The notes under the pieces are model-generated. The model had not been told where the DNA came from, ran no database searches, and saw nothing but the letters and a program-made list of their open reading frames with translations. Source: an uncultured Alphaproteobacteria bacterium (GTDB lineage Bacteria > Pseudomonadota > Alphaproteobacteria > Rs-D84). From it: 33,135 bases of DNA. The stretch spans positions 175,973 through 209,107 of the forward strand of contig CAMHTQ010000002.1 of assembly GCA_946188105.1 (NCBI GenBank). The letters are read 5' to 3'. How positions within the stretch are numbered: position 1 is the stretch's first letter; each line of letters starts with the position of its first letter. The position numbers and the translations under genes were made by a program. Shown piece by piece: positions 24,002 through 31,604 of this stretch.

Positions 24002-24033
24002 TTGATATTTAGGCATTTCTTTGCTAACCTAAA
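24002..24033 (+). promoter_or_regulatory. olsBA promoter with inverted repeat
   Basis: TTGATA (24002-24007) and TAACCT (24025-24030), 17 bases apart. TTTAGG (24008-24013) and CCTAAA (24028-24033) form a perfect inverted repeat around the spacer and -10, a possible operator. Confidence 0.55.
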
Positions 24034-24060
24034 CCGTATACGAAAAAGGATAAAAAAGAA

Positions 24061-25035
24061 ATGGCTATAAAAGTTCGTGAATTCGAAGTTCGTTTAACCA
24101 GAACAAAAGAAGAACGCCGCCAAGTGCGTCAATTGCGTTATTCTGTATTTGTCGAGGAAGAGGGTGCTTATGCCTCCGAAGAACAAAAAAATTTACGTGA
24201 AGAATATGATTCTTATGACAGATTTGCTGAATATCTTGCTGTGTTTCACCAAGGCAAGGTTGTTGGAACATATCGTATTATAAATCGCGAGGCCGCTGAA
24301 AAAATGGGTGGCTTTTATACGGAATCAGAATTTGATATTTCAAAAATTAAAAAAACAAATGCAAACATTGCTGAAATGTCTCGTGCATGTGTTGATCCTG
24401 CATATCGTGAAAACGCATTGGTTATGCGACTGCTTTGGGTTGGTTTGGGCGAATACATTGTCAGACATAAAATAGCAATAGTGTTTGGTGTGGCATCATG
24501 GCCTGGCACAAATCCGGCTATGTCTGCCCAGGCGATTTCTTATCTGTATTACAATCATTTATCACCATCCAGATTGCGTGCAACGGTTGAGCCAACCAAA
24601 TTGGCCCAGGGGGTAAATCCAAAATTAACACGTATGAATATCTTGCCCGAGGTGTTTGTTGATCCTGCATTGGCACGTCGTGAAATGACACCATTGGTCA
24701 AGGGATATTTGCGTATAAATGCAACATTTGGTCGTGGTGTGTTTATTGATAAACCATTTAATTCCTATGACGTGTTTGTAATGTTGCAAACAAAAAATAT
24801 GGATGCATTATATAGAAAACATTTCCTAGGAACCGAAGAAAGTTTCGAAGGCGAAGATTTCGAATTACCAACCAATTTTATACAAACATTGGGTAAAATT
24901 ATAACATCTCCTGCCAAGGGTGCAATGCGTGTTGTTCGTTCGGTGTTTGGATTCTTGTTACGTGAAGATGCAGCCGATGCTGAATTTATCCAAGACGCAG
25001 ACAAATCTGAAGACGAAGAAGAAAGGGCAGAATAA
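24061..25035 (+). CDS. olsB: L-ornithine N-alpha-acyltransferase OlsB (GNAT fold)
   Basis: 324 residues. OlsB transfers a 3-hydroxyacyl chain from ACP to ornithine, making lyso-ornithine lipid, the first step of ornithine-lipid synthesis. The N-terminal part LRYSVFVEEEGAY, VGTYRII and EMSRACVDPAYR match this hemolysin-like GNAT family, as does IVFGVASWPGTNP. The C-terminal about 25 residues are acidic (EDAADAEFIQDADKSEDEEE), longer than the core family. It overlaps olsA by one base (TAATG), strong coupling. The ATG follows AAAGGATAAAAAAGAA. Ornithine specificity is inferred from its partner gene. Confidence 0.87.
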   Translation: MAIKVREFEVRLTRTKEERRQVRQLRYSVFVEEEGAYASEEQKNLREEYDSYDRFAEYLAVFHQGKVVGTYRIINREAAEKMGGFYTESEFDISKIKKTNANIAEMSRACVDPAYRENALVMRLLWVGLGEYIVRHKIAIVFGVASWPGTNPAMSAQAISYLYYNHLSPSRLRATVEPTKLAQGVNPKLTRMNILPEVFVDPALARREMTPLVKGYLRINATFGRGVFIDKPFNSYDVFVMLQTKNMDALYRKHFLGTEESFEGEDFELPTNFIQTLGKIITSPAKGAMRVVRSVFGFLLREDAADAEFIQDADKSEDEEERAE

Positions 25036-25880
25036 TGAAAGTTTTAGCGGATAGATGTAAATCAAATATTTTTGAAATTGCATTTGCATTTGTGCGTGCT
25101 GCACTTTTTGTGTTTTTTGTTTTAATCCAAGTACCAATTATTGCTATAATTCCACGTGGACGTTTTTCGGTTAAATATATGCGTTTCTTTATGTGGACAT
25201 TATGCTTTGCCACTGGTGTTCGTATTCGTACACATGGTACATTGTCAAAACATCGGCCTTTGATGTGTATTTGCAATCACATTTCTGTGTTTGAATTGAT
25301 GTCAATGCCGGTTGGATTTGGGTGTTCATTTGTTGGTAAAATTGATATTGCGTCATATCCATTGGTGGGCTGGATTGCAAAAAAGTTTGGTGTTGTATTC
25401 GTTGATCGCCGTCCATCACACGCGGCCGAGGCATTGGCTGATATGACTAATCAATTACGCAGTGCATCGTATCCTGTGGTTATATTCCCCGAGGGAACAA
25501 CAACAAACGGTGCATATATCCGAGAATTTAAATCTGCGATGTTTAACTTGGTCGAAGTTGTCCCAGATTTAATGGTTCAACCAATGGTTATTACATATCG
25601 TACACGTCGCAATAAATGTGTGTCTGATCAATGTTTGGCAAATGAATATGCATATTTCGACAACGCAAAACAAACGATGGGACCAAATTGCGAGGTTGAA
25701 CGCAGTGCGTTTGGTCAAATATTCCATGTTGCAAAATTGGGTGGTATGACAATACATATAACTGCGCTGGATCCTGTTCCCGTTACGGGTATGGACAGAA
25801 AAGAAATTGCAAAAAAATTGCACGAAATCGTATCAAACAAATATATGGAATTAAAAGATAAAGAATTAAACAAGAGATAG
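25035..25880 (+). CDS. olsA: Lyso-ornithine lipid O-acyltransferase OlsA (PlsC family)
   Basis: 281 residues. It adds the second acyl chain to lyso-ornithine lipid at the inner membrane; relatives make phosphatidic acid. A hydrophobic N-terminal helix (about 14-40) anchors it. The catalytic block is CNHISVFELM (His82): this is H-x4-E where most family members have H-x4-D. The second block is VIFPEGTTTNG (150-160), and GWIAKKFGVVFVDR lies between. The one-base TAATG overlap with olsB supports its role. The TAG stop is four bases before the proS ATG; it is one of two TAG stops in the window. Confidence 0.85.
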   Translation: MKVLADRCKSNIFEIAFAFVRAALFVFFVLIQVPIIAIIPRGRFSVKYMRFFMWTLCFATGVRIRTHGTLSKHRPLMCICNHISVFELMSMPVGFGCSFVGKIDIASYPLVGWIAKKFGVVFVDRRPSHAAEALADMTNQLRSASYPVVIFPEGTTTNGAYIREFKSAMFNLVEVVPDLMVQPMVITYRTRRNKCVSDQCLANEYAYFDNAKQTMGPNCEVERSAFGQIFHVAKLGGMTIHITALDPVPVTGMDRKEIAKKLHEIVSNKYMELKDKELNKR

Positions 25881-25884
25881 AAAA

Positions 25885-27321
25885 ATGAAAACAGCAATAA
25901 CCCCAACAAGGGAAGAAAATTTTAGTGAATGGTATCAAAATTTAATAGTTGCAGCCGACCTGGCTGAAAACGCACCTGTACGTGGTTGTATGACAATTAA
26001 ACCTTATGGTTGGGCAATTTGGGAATTGATGCGTGATGAAATGGATAAACGTATCAAGGCCGCAGGTGTCCAAAATGCGAATTTCCCATTGTTAATACCA
26101 ATTGCATATTTTAATAAAGAGGCTGAACACGTGGCTGGTTTTGCAAAAGAAGCCGCCGTTGTCACACATTATCGTTTAAAAATGATTGATGGTGTTTTAC
26201 AACCAGACCCAGATGCAGAATTGACCGAGGCATACGTTATTCGTCCAACATCTGAAACAATTATTGGCGAAGCGATGTCCCGTTGGGTGCAGTCTTGGCG
26301 TGATTTGCCAATGAAATTGAATCAGTGGGTAAATGTTATGCGTTGGGAAATGCGTCCACGTATGTTTTTGCGTACATCTGAATTTAACTGGCAAGAAGGT
26401 CATAATGTTTTTGCTACACACGAAGAAGCAAATGCAGATGCTCGTAAAATGCATAAAATGTATGAAGATTACATGCGCGAAGTTTTAGCCGCTCCTGTAA
26501 TTGCTGGTGAAAAAACACCCGAAGAAAGATTTGCTGGTGCAGACCATACATATACCGTTGAACAAATTATGCAAGATGGTAAAGCTCTGCAGGCGGGAAC
26601 TTCACATGACTTGGGACAACATTTTGCAAAATCATTTAATATTCAATATCTGGGTACAGACGGTAAATTACAATATGGTTGGACAACGTCTTGGGGAACC
26701 TCAACACGTATGATGGGTGGTTTGTTTATGATTCACTCGGATGATGATGGTTTGGTTTTGCCACCAATGATTGCGCCATATCAAATTGTAATTATCCCAA
26801 TTGTTCGTGAAGAAAGCACAGAAAAATTAAATGCATATGCCGAAAAATTGGGTGAAAAATTACGTGAATTGAATTTACGAGTATTGGTTGATACATCCGA
26901 TATGCGCGCACCAGACAAAATGTGGAAATGGATTAAACGCGGTGTTCCATTACGTGTTGAAATAGGTAGCAGGGAAATGGATGAGGGTACTGTAACTATT
27001 ACTCGTCGTGATATTGGTAAAGAATCAAAACGCACAATAACTGTTGATGAGTTGATTGCATCGGCATCTGATATTATGACAACGATGCAAAGTGAAATGT
27101 ATGAACGTGCATTAAAACGTCAGCAAGCACAAATTCATAGTGTTGATACACTTGCCGATTTAGAAAAAGAATTATCAAAAGGCACAACTGGATTTTTCCG
27201 TATTAAATATGATTTGACATTAAATACAGAATTTGACGGGTTAATGGAAAAATACAAAATATCACGCAGATGTTTGGATAAACAAGATCCGACATTTGTA
27301 TATGTTGCGAAATCTTATTAA
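25885..27321 (+). CDS. proS: Prolyl-tRNA synthetase, archaeal/eukaryotic type (short)
   Basis: 478 residues, the size of the archaeal/eukaryotic-type ProRS and not of the bacterial types. It charges tRNA-Pro. The N-terminus (ENFSEWYQNLIVAADLAENA, RGCMTIKPYGWAIWELMRDEMD) and LRTSEFNWQEGHNVFATHEEA are typical of this type. Class II motif elements RPTSETIIGEAMSRW and MRWEMRPR are seen, and it ends in the characteristic Tyr (VYVAKSY). The C-terminal domain has one Cys (RRCLD) where the type usually has a zinc-binding Cys cluster, so zinc seems lost. Most alphaproteobacteria carry a bacterial-type enzyme, so transfer is likely. It follows olsA by four bases. Confidence 0.95.
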   Translation: MKTAITPTREENFSEWYQNLIVAADLAENAPVRGCMTIKPYGWAIWELMRDEMDKRIKAAGVQNANFPLLIPIAYFNKEAEHVAGFAKEAAVVTHYRLKMIDGVLQPDPDAELTEAYVIRPTSETIIGEAMSRWVQSWRDLPMKLNQWVNVMRWEMRPRMFLRTSEFNWQEGHNVFATHEEANADARKMHKMYEDYMREVLAAPVIAGEKTPEERFAGADHTYTVEQIMQDGKALQAGTSHDLGQHFAKSFNIQYLGTDGKLQYGWTTSWGTSTRMMGGLFMIHSDDDGLVLPPMIAPYQIVIIPIVREESTEKLNAYAEKLGEKLRELNLRVLVDTSDMRAPDKMWKWIKRGVPLRVEIGSREMDEGTVTITRRDIGKESKRTITVDELIASASDIMTTMQSEMYERALKRQQAQIHSVDTLADLEKELSKGTTGFFRIKYDLTLNTEFDGLMEKYKISRRCLDKQDPTFVYVAKSY

Positions 27322-27324
27322 AAA

Positions 27325-27358
27325 AACAGGGATGAAAATCCCTGTTTTATTTTTTTTT
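27325..27358. terminator. Bidirectional terminator between proS and the methyltransferase gene
   Basis: AACAGGGAT (27325-27333) pairs perfectly with ATCCCTGTT (27338-27346), GAAA loop, with T-rich tails on both strands. The methyltransferase stop (27347-27349) directly abuts the stem. Confidence 0.92.
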
Positions 27359-28138
27359 GCAAATATACAGCAAATGACTACTGAAACCTTGTTGATCTGG
27401 TCGTTCGCAGGTCATAAAATGCCATTCCAGAAATGCTTTATATGATTTGTTTGACAATTGTGCAACCAAATCTTGCATTGCGTATGCAATACCGTCTACG
27501 GCGACATTGGTAATATAACTGGTATTAGTTTTAGTAAACTGTTTTTTAAAATCTTCTACATAAAAACTGGTAAATACTTCTTTTGGAGTATCTTTTATTC
27601 GTCCTGTTTTATCCATCAAAGCATAAACATCTGCAACTTTATTGTATCTTAAGCCATATCCTGTAACAATAGAACTATGAGATAAATATGCAAACATACA
27701 AACCGCTCCACGTTTTGCAACACGTAGAGTTTCTTTGATTGCTTGGTTCTTATCTTTTTGATGGAATAAATGATACATAGGTCCCAAATTTAATACCATA
27801 TCAAAAGAATTATTTTTAAACATACTTAAATCCAATGCATCTGCAACCATGCATTGAAAGTTTTTTAACCTGCGTGATTTACGTTTCATTATTTCAACAT
27901 GTTTGGGTGTTAAATCTATGGCTGTTACATCATATCCCATTTTTGCAAGTGCCAAAGAATAACGCCCGGTTCCCGCACCAATTTCAAGTATTTTGGCTTT
28001 TGGCTTTAAAAATTTTTGGATATAACGCATAGTAGTTAAGTATTCTATATTACGTGCACGATCACGTATCAACCTGCCGTCTTCGTCGTATTCATTATAT
28101 TTATCTATGATTATATCTTTATGTTTATTGACAACCAT
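27347..28138 (-). CDS. Class I SAM-dependent methyltransferase, Clostridia-like
   Basis: 263 residues. The SAM-binding motif ILEIGAGTGRYSLALAKMGY is at about 50-69, followed by VTAIDLTPKHVEIM, then VADALDLSMF and the active-site region LNLGPMYHLF. C-terminal features CERPDQQGFSSHLLYICKK and HFMTCE resemble a family common in gut Clostridia. The substrate is unknown; the small DNA/antibiotic or metabolite methyltransferase roles of its relatives cannot be told apart here. ATG 28138 follows AGGAGA. It is a single gene, divergent from the lactate dehydrogenase, with opposite -10 elements in an inverted repeat. Confidence 0.85.
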   Translation of the reverse strand: MVVNKHKDIIIDKYNEYDEDGRLIRDRARNIEYLTTMRYIQKFLKPKAKILEIGAGTGRYSLALAKMGYDVTAIDLTPKHVEIMKRKSRRLKNFQCMVADALDLSMFKNNSFDMVLNLGPMYHLFHQKDKNQAIKETLRVAKRGAVCMFAYLSHSSIVTGYGLRYNKVADVYALMDKTGRIKDTPKEVFTSFYVEDFKKQFTKTNTSYITNVAVDGIAYAMQDLVAQLSNKSYKAFLEWHFMTCERPDQQGFSSHLLYICKKK

Positions 28139-28160
28139 ATTTATTCTCCTGTCTGTGCAA

Positions 28161-28193
28161 TTATATCACAATTATTGAAAAAATATGATATAA
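28161..28193. promoter_or_regulatory. Face-to-face -10 elements as an inverted repeat between two divergent genes
   Basis: TTATATCA (28161-28168) and TGATATAA (28186-28193) are perfect inverted copies. Each contains a TATAAT -10 reading outward or inward for its own gene. No good -35 is visible at the right distance on either strand, so activation or an operator role is possible. Confidence 0.4.
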
Positions 28194-28223
28194 TAAATAA
28201 AAAAACGAGAGCAGGGGGATTTT

Positions 28224-29147
28224 ATGAAAGTCGCAATAATTGGAATTGGTTCGGTTGGTGCTGCGGTTGCAACCGCTATTAAAAATACAGGCCTTGTGCA
28301 TGAAATGGTTTTGTTTGATCGCGACGGTGTGCGCGCACGCGCGGCAGCCCAAGACCTTGGACATGCGGCGGCATTTTCTTTTGATGTTAAAATAACAGCC
28401 GCCAGTTCATATCGTGAAATCAAAGACTCTGAAATTGTTGTAATTGCTGCTGGGGCAAATCAAAAACCGGGTCAAACCCGTACAGATTTGTTGGCTGCAA
28501 ACGCAAATGTAATAGCTGATATTATTCCAAAAGTAATGGCAAATGTTGATGCCAAAAAGGTTAAAATTATTATCGTAACAAACCCATTGGATGTAATGGT
28601 TATGTTGGTTCGTGATTTGTCAAAATTGCCTGCTTCTCGTGTAATTGGAACGGGTACCATGTTGGATTCTGCGCGGTTACGCACGATTTTGGCAAGACAA
28701 CTGGATGTGTCACCAATGTCAATCAATGCGTATGTGTTGGGCGAACATGGCGATTCGTCTGTGGTAAACTGGGAATCTGTCTCAATCGGTGCAATTCCAT
28801 TAAACGATTTTTGTCGCACTACAAAATTGCCATTACCACAAACCACACGTAGAACTATTGAACATCGTGTCCATAATGCTGCATACGAAATTATCCAAGG
28901 TCGTGGTGCAACATGGGATGGAATTGCAGCGGCTGTAAATGATTTGTTGCGTTGCATAATTAACGATGAAAAACGCATTTTAACCGTCAGTTCTTGCAAT
29001 GCGAAAACAAACCTGTCAATGTCTTTGCCAACGATTGTTGGTAATAATGGTGTTATCCAGGTGTTGTCGCCACGTCTGTCCACCAGCGAATCCAATGCGT
29101 TGCGTGCCAGTGGTCGTATTATCAAGAAAAATTACAACAACATTTAA
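28224..29147 (+). CDS. ldh: L-lactate dehydrogenase (LDH/MDH superfamily)
   Basis: 307 residues. It reduces pyruvate to L-lactate with NADH, regenerating NAD+ in fermentation. The Rossmann motif IIGIGSVGAAVA is at the start. The specificity residue is Gln80 in AGANQKPGQTR, as in lactate dehydrogenases; malate enzymes have Arg here. D148 and R151 (DSARLR) bind the substrate, and His175 in GEHGDSS is the proton donor. TNPLDV is intact. It lacks obvious allosteric features I can judge. The ATG follows GCAGGGGGATTTT. No partner gene is linked to it. Confidence 0.9.
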   Translation: MKVAIIGIGSVGAAVATAIKNTGLVHEMVLFDRDGVRARAAAQDLGHAAAFSFDVKITAASSYREIKDSEIVVIAAGANQKPGQTRTDLLAANANVIADIIPKVMANVDAKKVKIIIVTNPLDVMVMLVRDLSKLPASRVIGTGTMLDSARLRTILARQLDVSPMSINAYVLGEHGDSSVVNWESVSIGAIPLNDFCRTTKLPLPQTTRRTIEHRVHNAAYEIIQGRGATWDGIAAAVNDLLRCIINDEKRILTVSSCNAKTNLSMSLPTIVGNNGVIQVLSPRLSTSESNALRASGRIIKKNYNNI

Positions 29148-29163
29148 TGGATTTTAATCGTAT

Positions 29164-29191
29164 TTATCACGAATAATTTTGCGTTTATAGT
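29164..29191 (+). promoter_or_regulatory. Putative promoter of the YjdJ-like gene
   Basis: TTATCA (29164-29169) and TATAGT (29186-29191) are 16 bases apart, 27 bases before the ATG. The -35 is weak. Confidence 0.3.
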
Positions 29192-29217
29192 GAAACCAAA
29201 ATACCAAGGGTTTTACT

Positions 29218-29514
29218 ATGAACAAAATTGAATACGAAAGTTTGCCAGACGGCAGTGGTTTTTGTGCAAAATGTAATGGCGAAAATATAGGCGAAATTAC
29301 ATTTGTGAAAATCGGTATAGATAAACTGATGATTGATCATACTTTTATAGATGACCATTACCCAAAAACACAAATAGAATTTAATTTAGTCAGTCGGGTT
29401 GTAAAACTGGCCAGAATCCAGCACCGCAAGATTTTGACAATATCTCCATCCGCCCAAGAGGTATTCACAGGACACCCAGAATTTGACGATGTCAGGTTTA
29501 TAAATTCCCGATAA
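29218..29514 (+). CDS. Small GNAT-like protein, YjdJ type, with a degenerate cofactor loop
   Basis: 98 residues. The layout matches the short YjdJ-type GNAT family: an N-terminal strand pair (FCAKCNGENIGEITF), the MIDHTFIDDHYPKTQIEFNLVSR helix block, and the C-terminal LTISPSAQEVFTGHPEFDDV, where the family has a Pro-Cys and 'hpe' block. The usual acetyl-CoA loop (R/Q-x-x-G-x-G/A) is replaced by YPKTQIEF, so catalysis is doubtful; it may bind another ligand or be decaying. Cys16 and Cys19 form a CxxC near the start. The ATG follows AAGGG. It stands between ldh and the thioredoxin-like gene. Confidence 0.65.
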   Translation: MNKIEYESLPDGSGFCAKCNGENIGEITFVKIGIDKLMIDHTFIDDHYPKTQIEFNLVSRVVKLARIQHRKILTISPSAQEVFTGHPEFDDVRFINSR

Positions 29515-29543
29515 AAATAATTGCATTTTTTCATAAAATTATC

Positions 29544-29572
29544 TTGCACGATTTGTGTTGTCTTTCTATAAT
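29544..29572 (+). promoter_or_regulatory. Promoter of the thioredoxin-like gene
   Basis: TTGCAC (29544-29549) and a perfect TATAAT (29567-29572), 17 bases apart, end 23 bases before the ATG, which has AAGGAGAAAAT as its binding site. Confidence 0.65.
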
Positions 29573-29595
29573 CTAATCGTCAAAAAGGAGAAAAT

Positions 29596-30180
29596 ATGAA
29601 AACAACATTTTTATCAATTATTGCAGGTTTAGGTTTCGTTGGTATGGCAAATGCCGCGGATATGACAATTTATTATTCGCCAACATGCCCTCATTGTCAT
29701 CATGCCAAGGATTTCACAAACAATAATTTTATCTATGAATATCCAACAATGAAGGTTACATTGATTGACGTTACAAACCCAGATCATCGTAATTTGTTCG
29801 CAGATGTATTAAGAGGATGCGATTTTTCATCTGGTGGTGTTCCTGTTATTAAAATTGGTGAAAAATGTTTCCAAGGTTTTGGCGAGGGTATGGCCGATGA
29901 AATGCGTGCCGCAATCGAGGTTGATATGCCTGATGCCGCAAAAAAATCTGCTGCTGATGTGAAAAAGGCTATTGCTGCGGATGGTGATAAATATCGTGAC
30001 GAACACCCAACCCCAGTTGCCAGTGTAACAGAATACATTGCTGAAACCCCAGCTGCCGATGATACGGAAAAAAAAACTAATGCATCAGACAACAAAATAG
30101 CAACATGGACATTGGGTATTTTGGCATTTTTGGTTTTGGGATTCTGCGTTACTATCGCTCGTAAAAAATCAAAAAAATAA
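29596..30180 (+). CDS. Periplasmic thioredoxin-fold protein with C-terminal membrane anchor
   Basis: 194 residues. A signal peptide (MKTTFLSIIAGLGFVGMANA) is followed at once by a glutaredoxin-like fold: MTIYYSPTCPHCHHAK with the redox CPHC at 31-34, and a cis-Pro loop GGVPVIKIG (Pro83). Cys75 and Cys91 are extra cysteines near the fold. Residues about 100-167 are a charged, Ala-rich linker. A membrane helix (about 169-188) and a RKKSKK end place the C-terminus in the cytoplasm and the redox domain in the periplasm. CPHC is the DsbA-type active site, so a role in disulfide formation or reduction is likely. CvpA-like gene follows 25 bases later. Confidence 0.85.
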   Translation: MKTTFLSIIAGLGFVGMANAADMTIYYSPTCPHCHHAKDFTNNNFIYEYPTMKVTLIDVTNPDHRNLFADVLRGCDFSSGGVPVIKIGEKCFQGFGEGMADEMRAAIEVDMPDAAKKSAADVKKAIAADGDKYRDEHPTPVASVTEYIAETPAADDTEKKTNASDNKIATWTLGILAFLVLGFCVTIARKKSKK

Positions 30181-30205
30181 AAAATAACAAATTAGGATTT
30201 GAATC

Positions 30206-30973
30206 ATGTTTGATTTAACAAGTTTAGATTATTTATACATCATCGTTTTGTTGGCATCAACTGTATGGGCAACGATTCGCGGTGGTGTATATGAAACAAT
30301 TGCAACACTATCATGGGTGGCTGCGGCTATTGTTGCACGATTTGCATCCCCATGGTTAGATGGTTTGTTTCAATCATGGTTCAAATTACCTGATTCAACG
30401 GTTGTAACATTGGTTGCATCTTACTTTGTTGTATTTTTTGTAATCTTGTTAATTGTTGGTTTTGTAAATCAAAAATTACGGGACAGAATCCAAGAATCCA
30501 TGATGAATGTAACTGATCATACATTGGGGGTTATATTCGGTATAATTCGCGGTGTGATAATCATGGGTATCGTGTATTGGATTGCATTATGGTATTATTC
30601 AGATATTCAACAAATGCCCAGTTGGATTGAAAATGCCAGAACTCGCCCAGTAATGCAATTAACAGCCAGCAAATTGGACGATTGGTTTGTTCCTGGCGAA
30701 CCTAATAAATTATTGGCACGTGATATTGCCGGTACAAAACAGGCAGATGAAATTTACAAAAATTTGATAGATCCTGCGGTGTCGGCTGTCAACGATATTA
30801 AAAATGGCGAAAGTCGTGCAAAGTCCGATAAAAAATCAGATTCCGATAACCAGGCAACAGTAAAGCCAGATTCAAATACCGGATACAAATCTTCGGAACG
30901 GACGGCATTGGAAAACCAATTATTACAAATTGAAACATCTGCTCGTGCAGATAATACTGCCTACAAAGAATAA
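30206..30973 (+). CDS. cvpA: CvpA family membrane protein
   Basis: 255 residues. The N-terminal 140 residues hold four hydrophobic segments with the CvpA pattern (DYLYIIVLLASTVWATIRGG, then GVIFGIIRGVIIMGIVYW). The family is linked to colicin V export and envelope stress; its mechanism is unclear. The C-terminal about 80 residues are Ser/Lys/Asp-rich and soluble (KSDKKSDSDNQATVKPDSN), longer than the E. coli form. In many proteobacteria cvpA precedes purF; here it follows the thioredoxin-like gene and is ended by a terminator. The ATG follows AGGA. Confidence 0.88.
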   Translation: MFDLTSLDYLYIIVLLASTVWATIRGGVYETIATLSWVAAAIVARFASPWLDGLFQSWFKLPDSTVVTLVASYFVVFFVILLIVGFVNQKLRDRIQESMMNVTDHTLGVIFGIIRGVIIMGIVYWIALWYYSDIQQMPSWIENARTRPVMQLTASKLDDWFVPGEPNKLLARDIAGTKQADEIYKNLIDPAVSAVNDIKNGESRAKSDKKSDSDNQATVKPDSNTGYKSSERTALENQLLQIETSARADNTAYKE

Positions 30974-30994
30974 AAATCGGCTAAAATGCTTATT

Positions 30995-31025
30995 TATCCC
31001 TGATGAAAATCAGGGATATTTTTTT
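30995..31025 (+). terminator. Rho-independent terminator after the CvpA-like gene
   Basis: TATCCCTGAT (30995-31004) pairs perfectly with ATCAGGGATA (31009-31018), GAAA loop, then seven T. It is close in form to the proS terminator (GAAA loop, similar stem). Confidence 0.93.
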
Positions 31026-31089
31026 AGGTTTTTGTTCTTGGTGCATATTGCATTGGTTTATGCAAAAATAAAAACAAAAGGATGAACCG

Positions 31090-31554
31090 ATGTTATTAAA
31101 ACCCAAAATTTATATTACCTTGTTATTTGTGTATGAAATTTTTGCAGTAATGCTTTTGCATTGCCAATATATGTGTACAATGATGTTGGGGCATACCGCA
31201 TGCCAAGATTGGTTTCGTTATTTTGCAGCATGTATAGTTATTCCTGGGATAATATCATTGGTATGGATGTGGATAGAAACATTGGTGCATACATACAGAT
31301 ACAGATTTTTTCATCGTGCCAAAGGTGCAGTTGTTGATGTGTTGGGAAATTTAAGAAGAAGATTAACAGACAATATTTCTCGCGAGGATATAGAACGTTA
31401 TATCACTGTTGCATCATTGTATGGCATTCGTCATTACATGTCTAAAAATCCAAAATTCAAAGAGGTGTTAAATGAAATTGTTCCAGAAAGTATAGATTGG
31501 GATCTAGAAGAAGAACAACCGCAACATAAAAACATAAAAAAACACAAAAAATAA
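31090..31554 (+). CDS. Two-helix membrane protein of unknown function
   Basis: 154 residues. Two hydrophobic helices (about 8-30 and 43-65) are followed by a basic region (YRYRFFHRAK) that fits the cytoplasmic side, so the C-terminal half is probably cytoplasmic. That part looks helical (DNISREDIERYITVASLYGI) and ends in a low-complexity Glu/Gln then Lys tail (EEEQPQHKNIKKHKK). Four Cys occur in the first half (25, 29, 38, 48). The first ATG near AAAGG (31082) is out of frame; ATG 31090 is the start. I do not recognise a family. Confidence 0.72.
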   Translation: MLLKPKIYITLLFVYEIFAVMLLHCQYMCTMMLGHTACQDWFRYFAACIVIPGIISLVWMWIETLVHTYRYRFFHRAKGAVVDVLGNLRRRLTDNISREDIERYITVASLYGIRHYMSKNPKFKEVLNEIVPESIDWDLEEEQPQHKNIKKHKK

Positions 31555-31571
31555 TTTGTTTTGCTGTGAAC

Positions 31572-31604
31572 AAAAATGCCACCATAAATTTGGCGGCATT
31601 TTTA
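31572..31604. terminator. Bidirectional terminator between two convergent genes
   Basis: AAAAATGCC pairs with GGCATTTTT, an A/C mismatch follows, then CCA/TGG, loop TAAATT. A/T tails lie on both sides. Confidence 0.85.
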
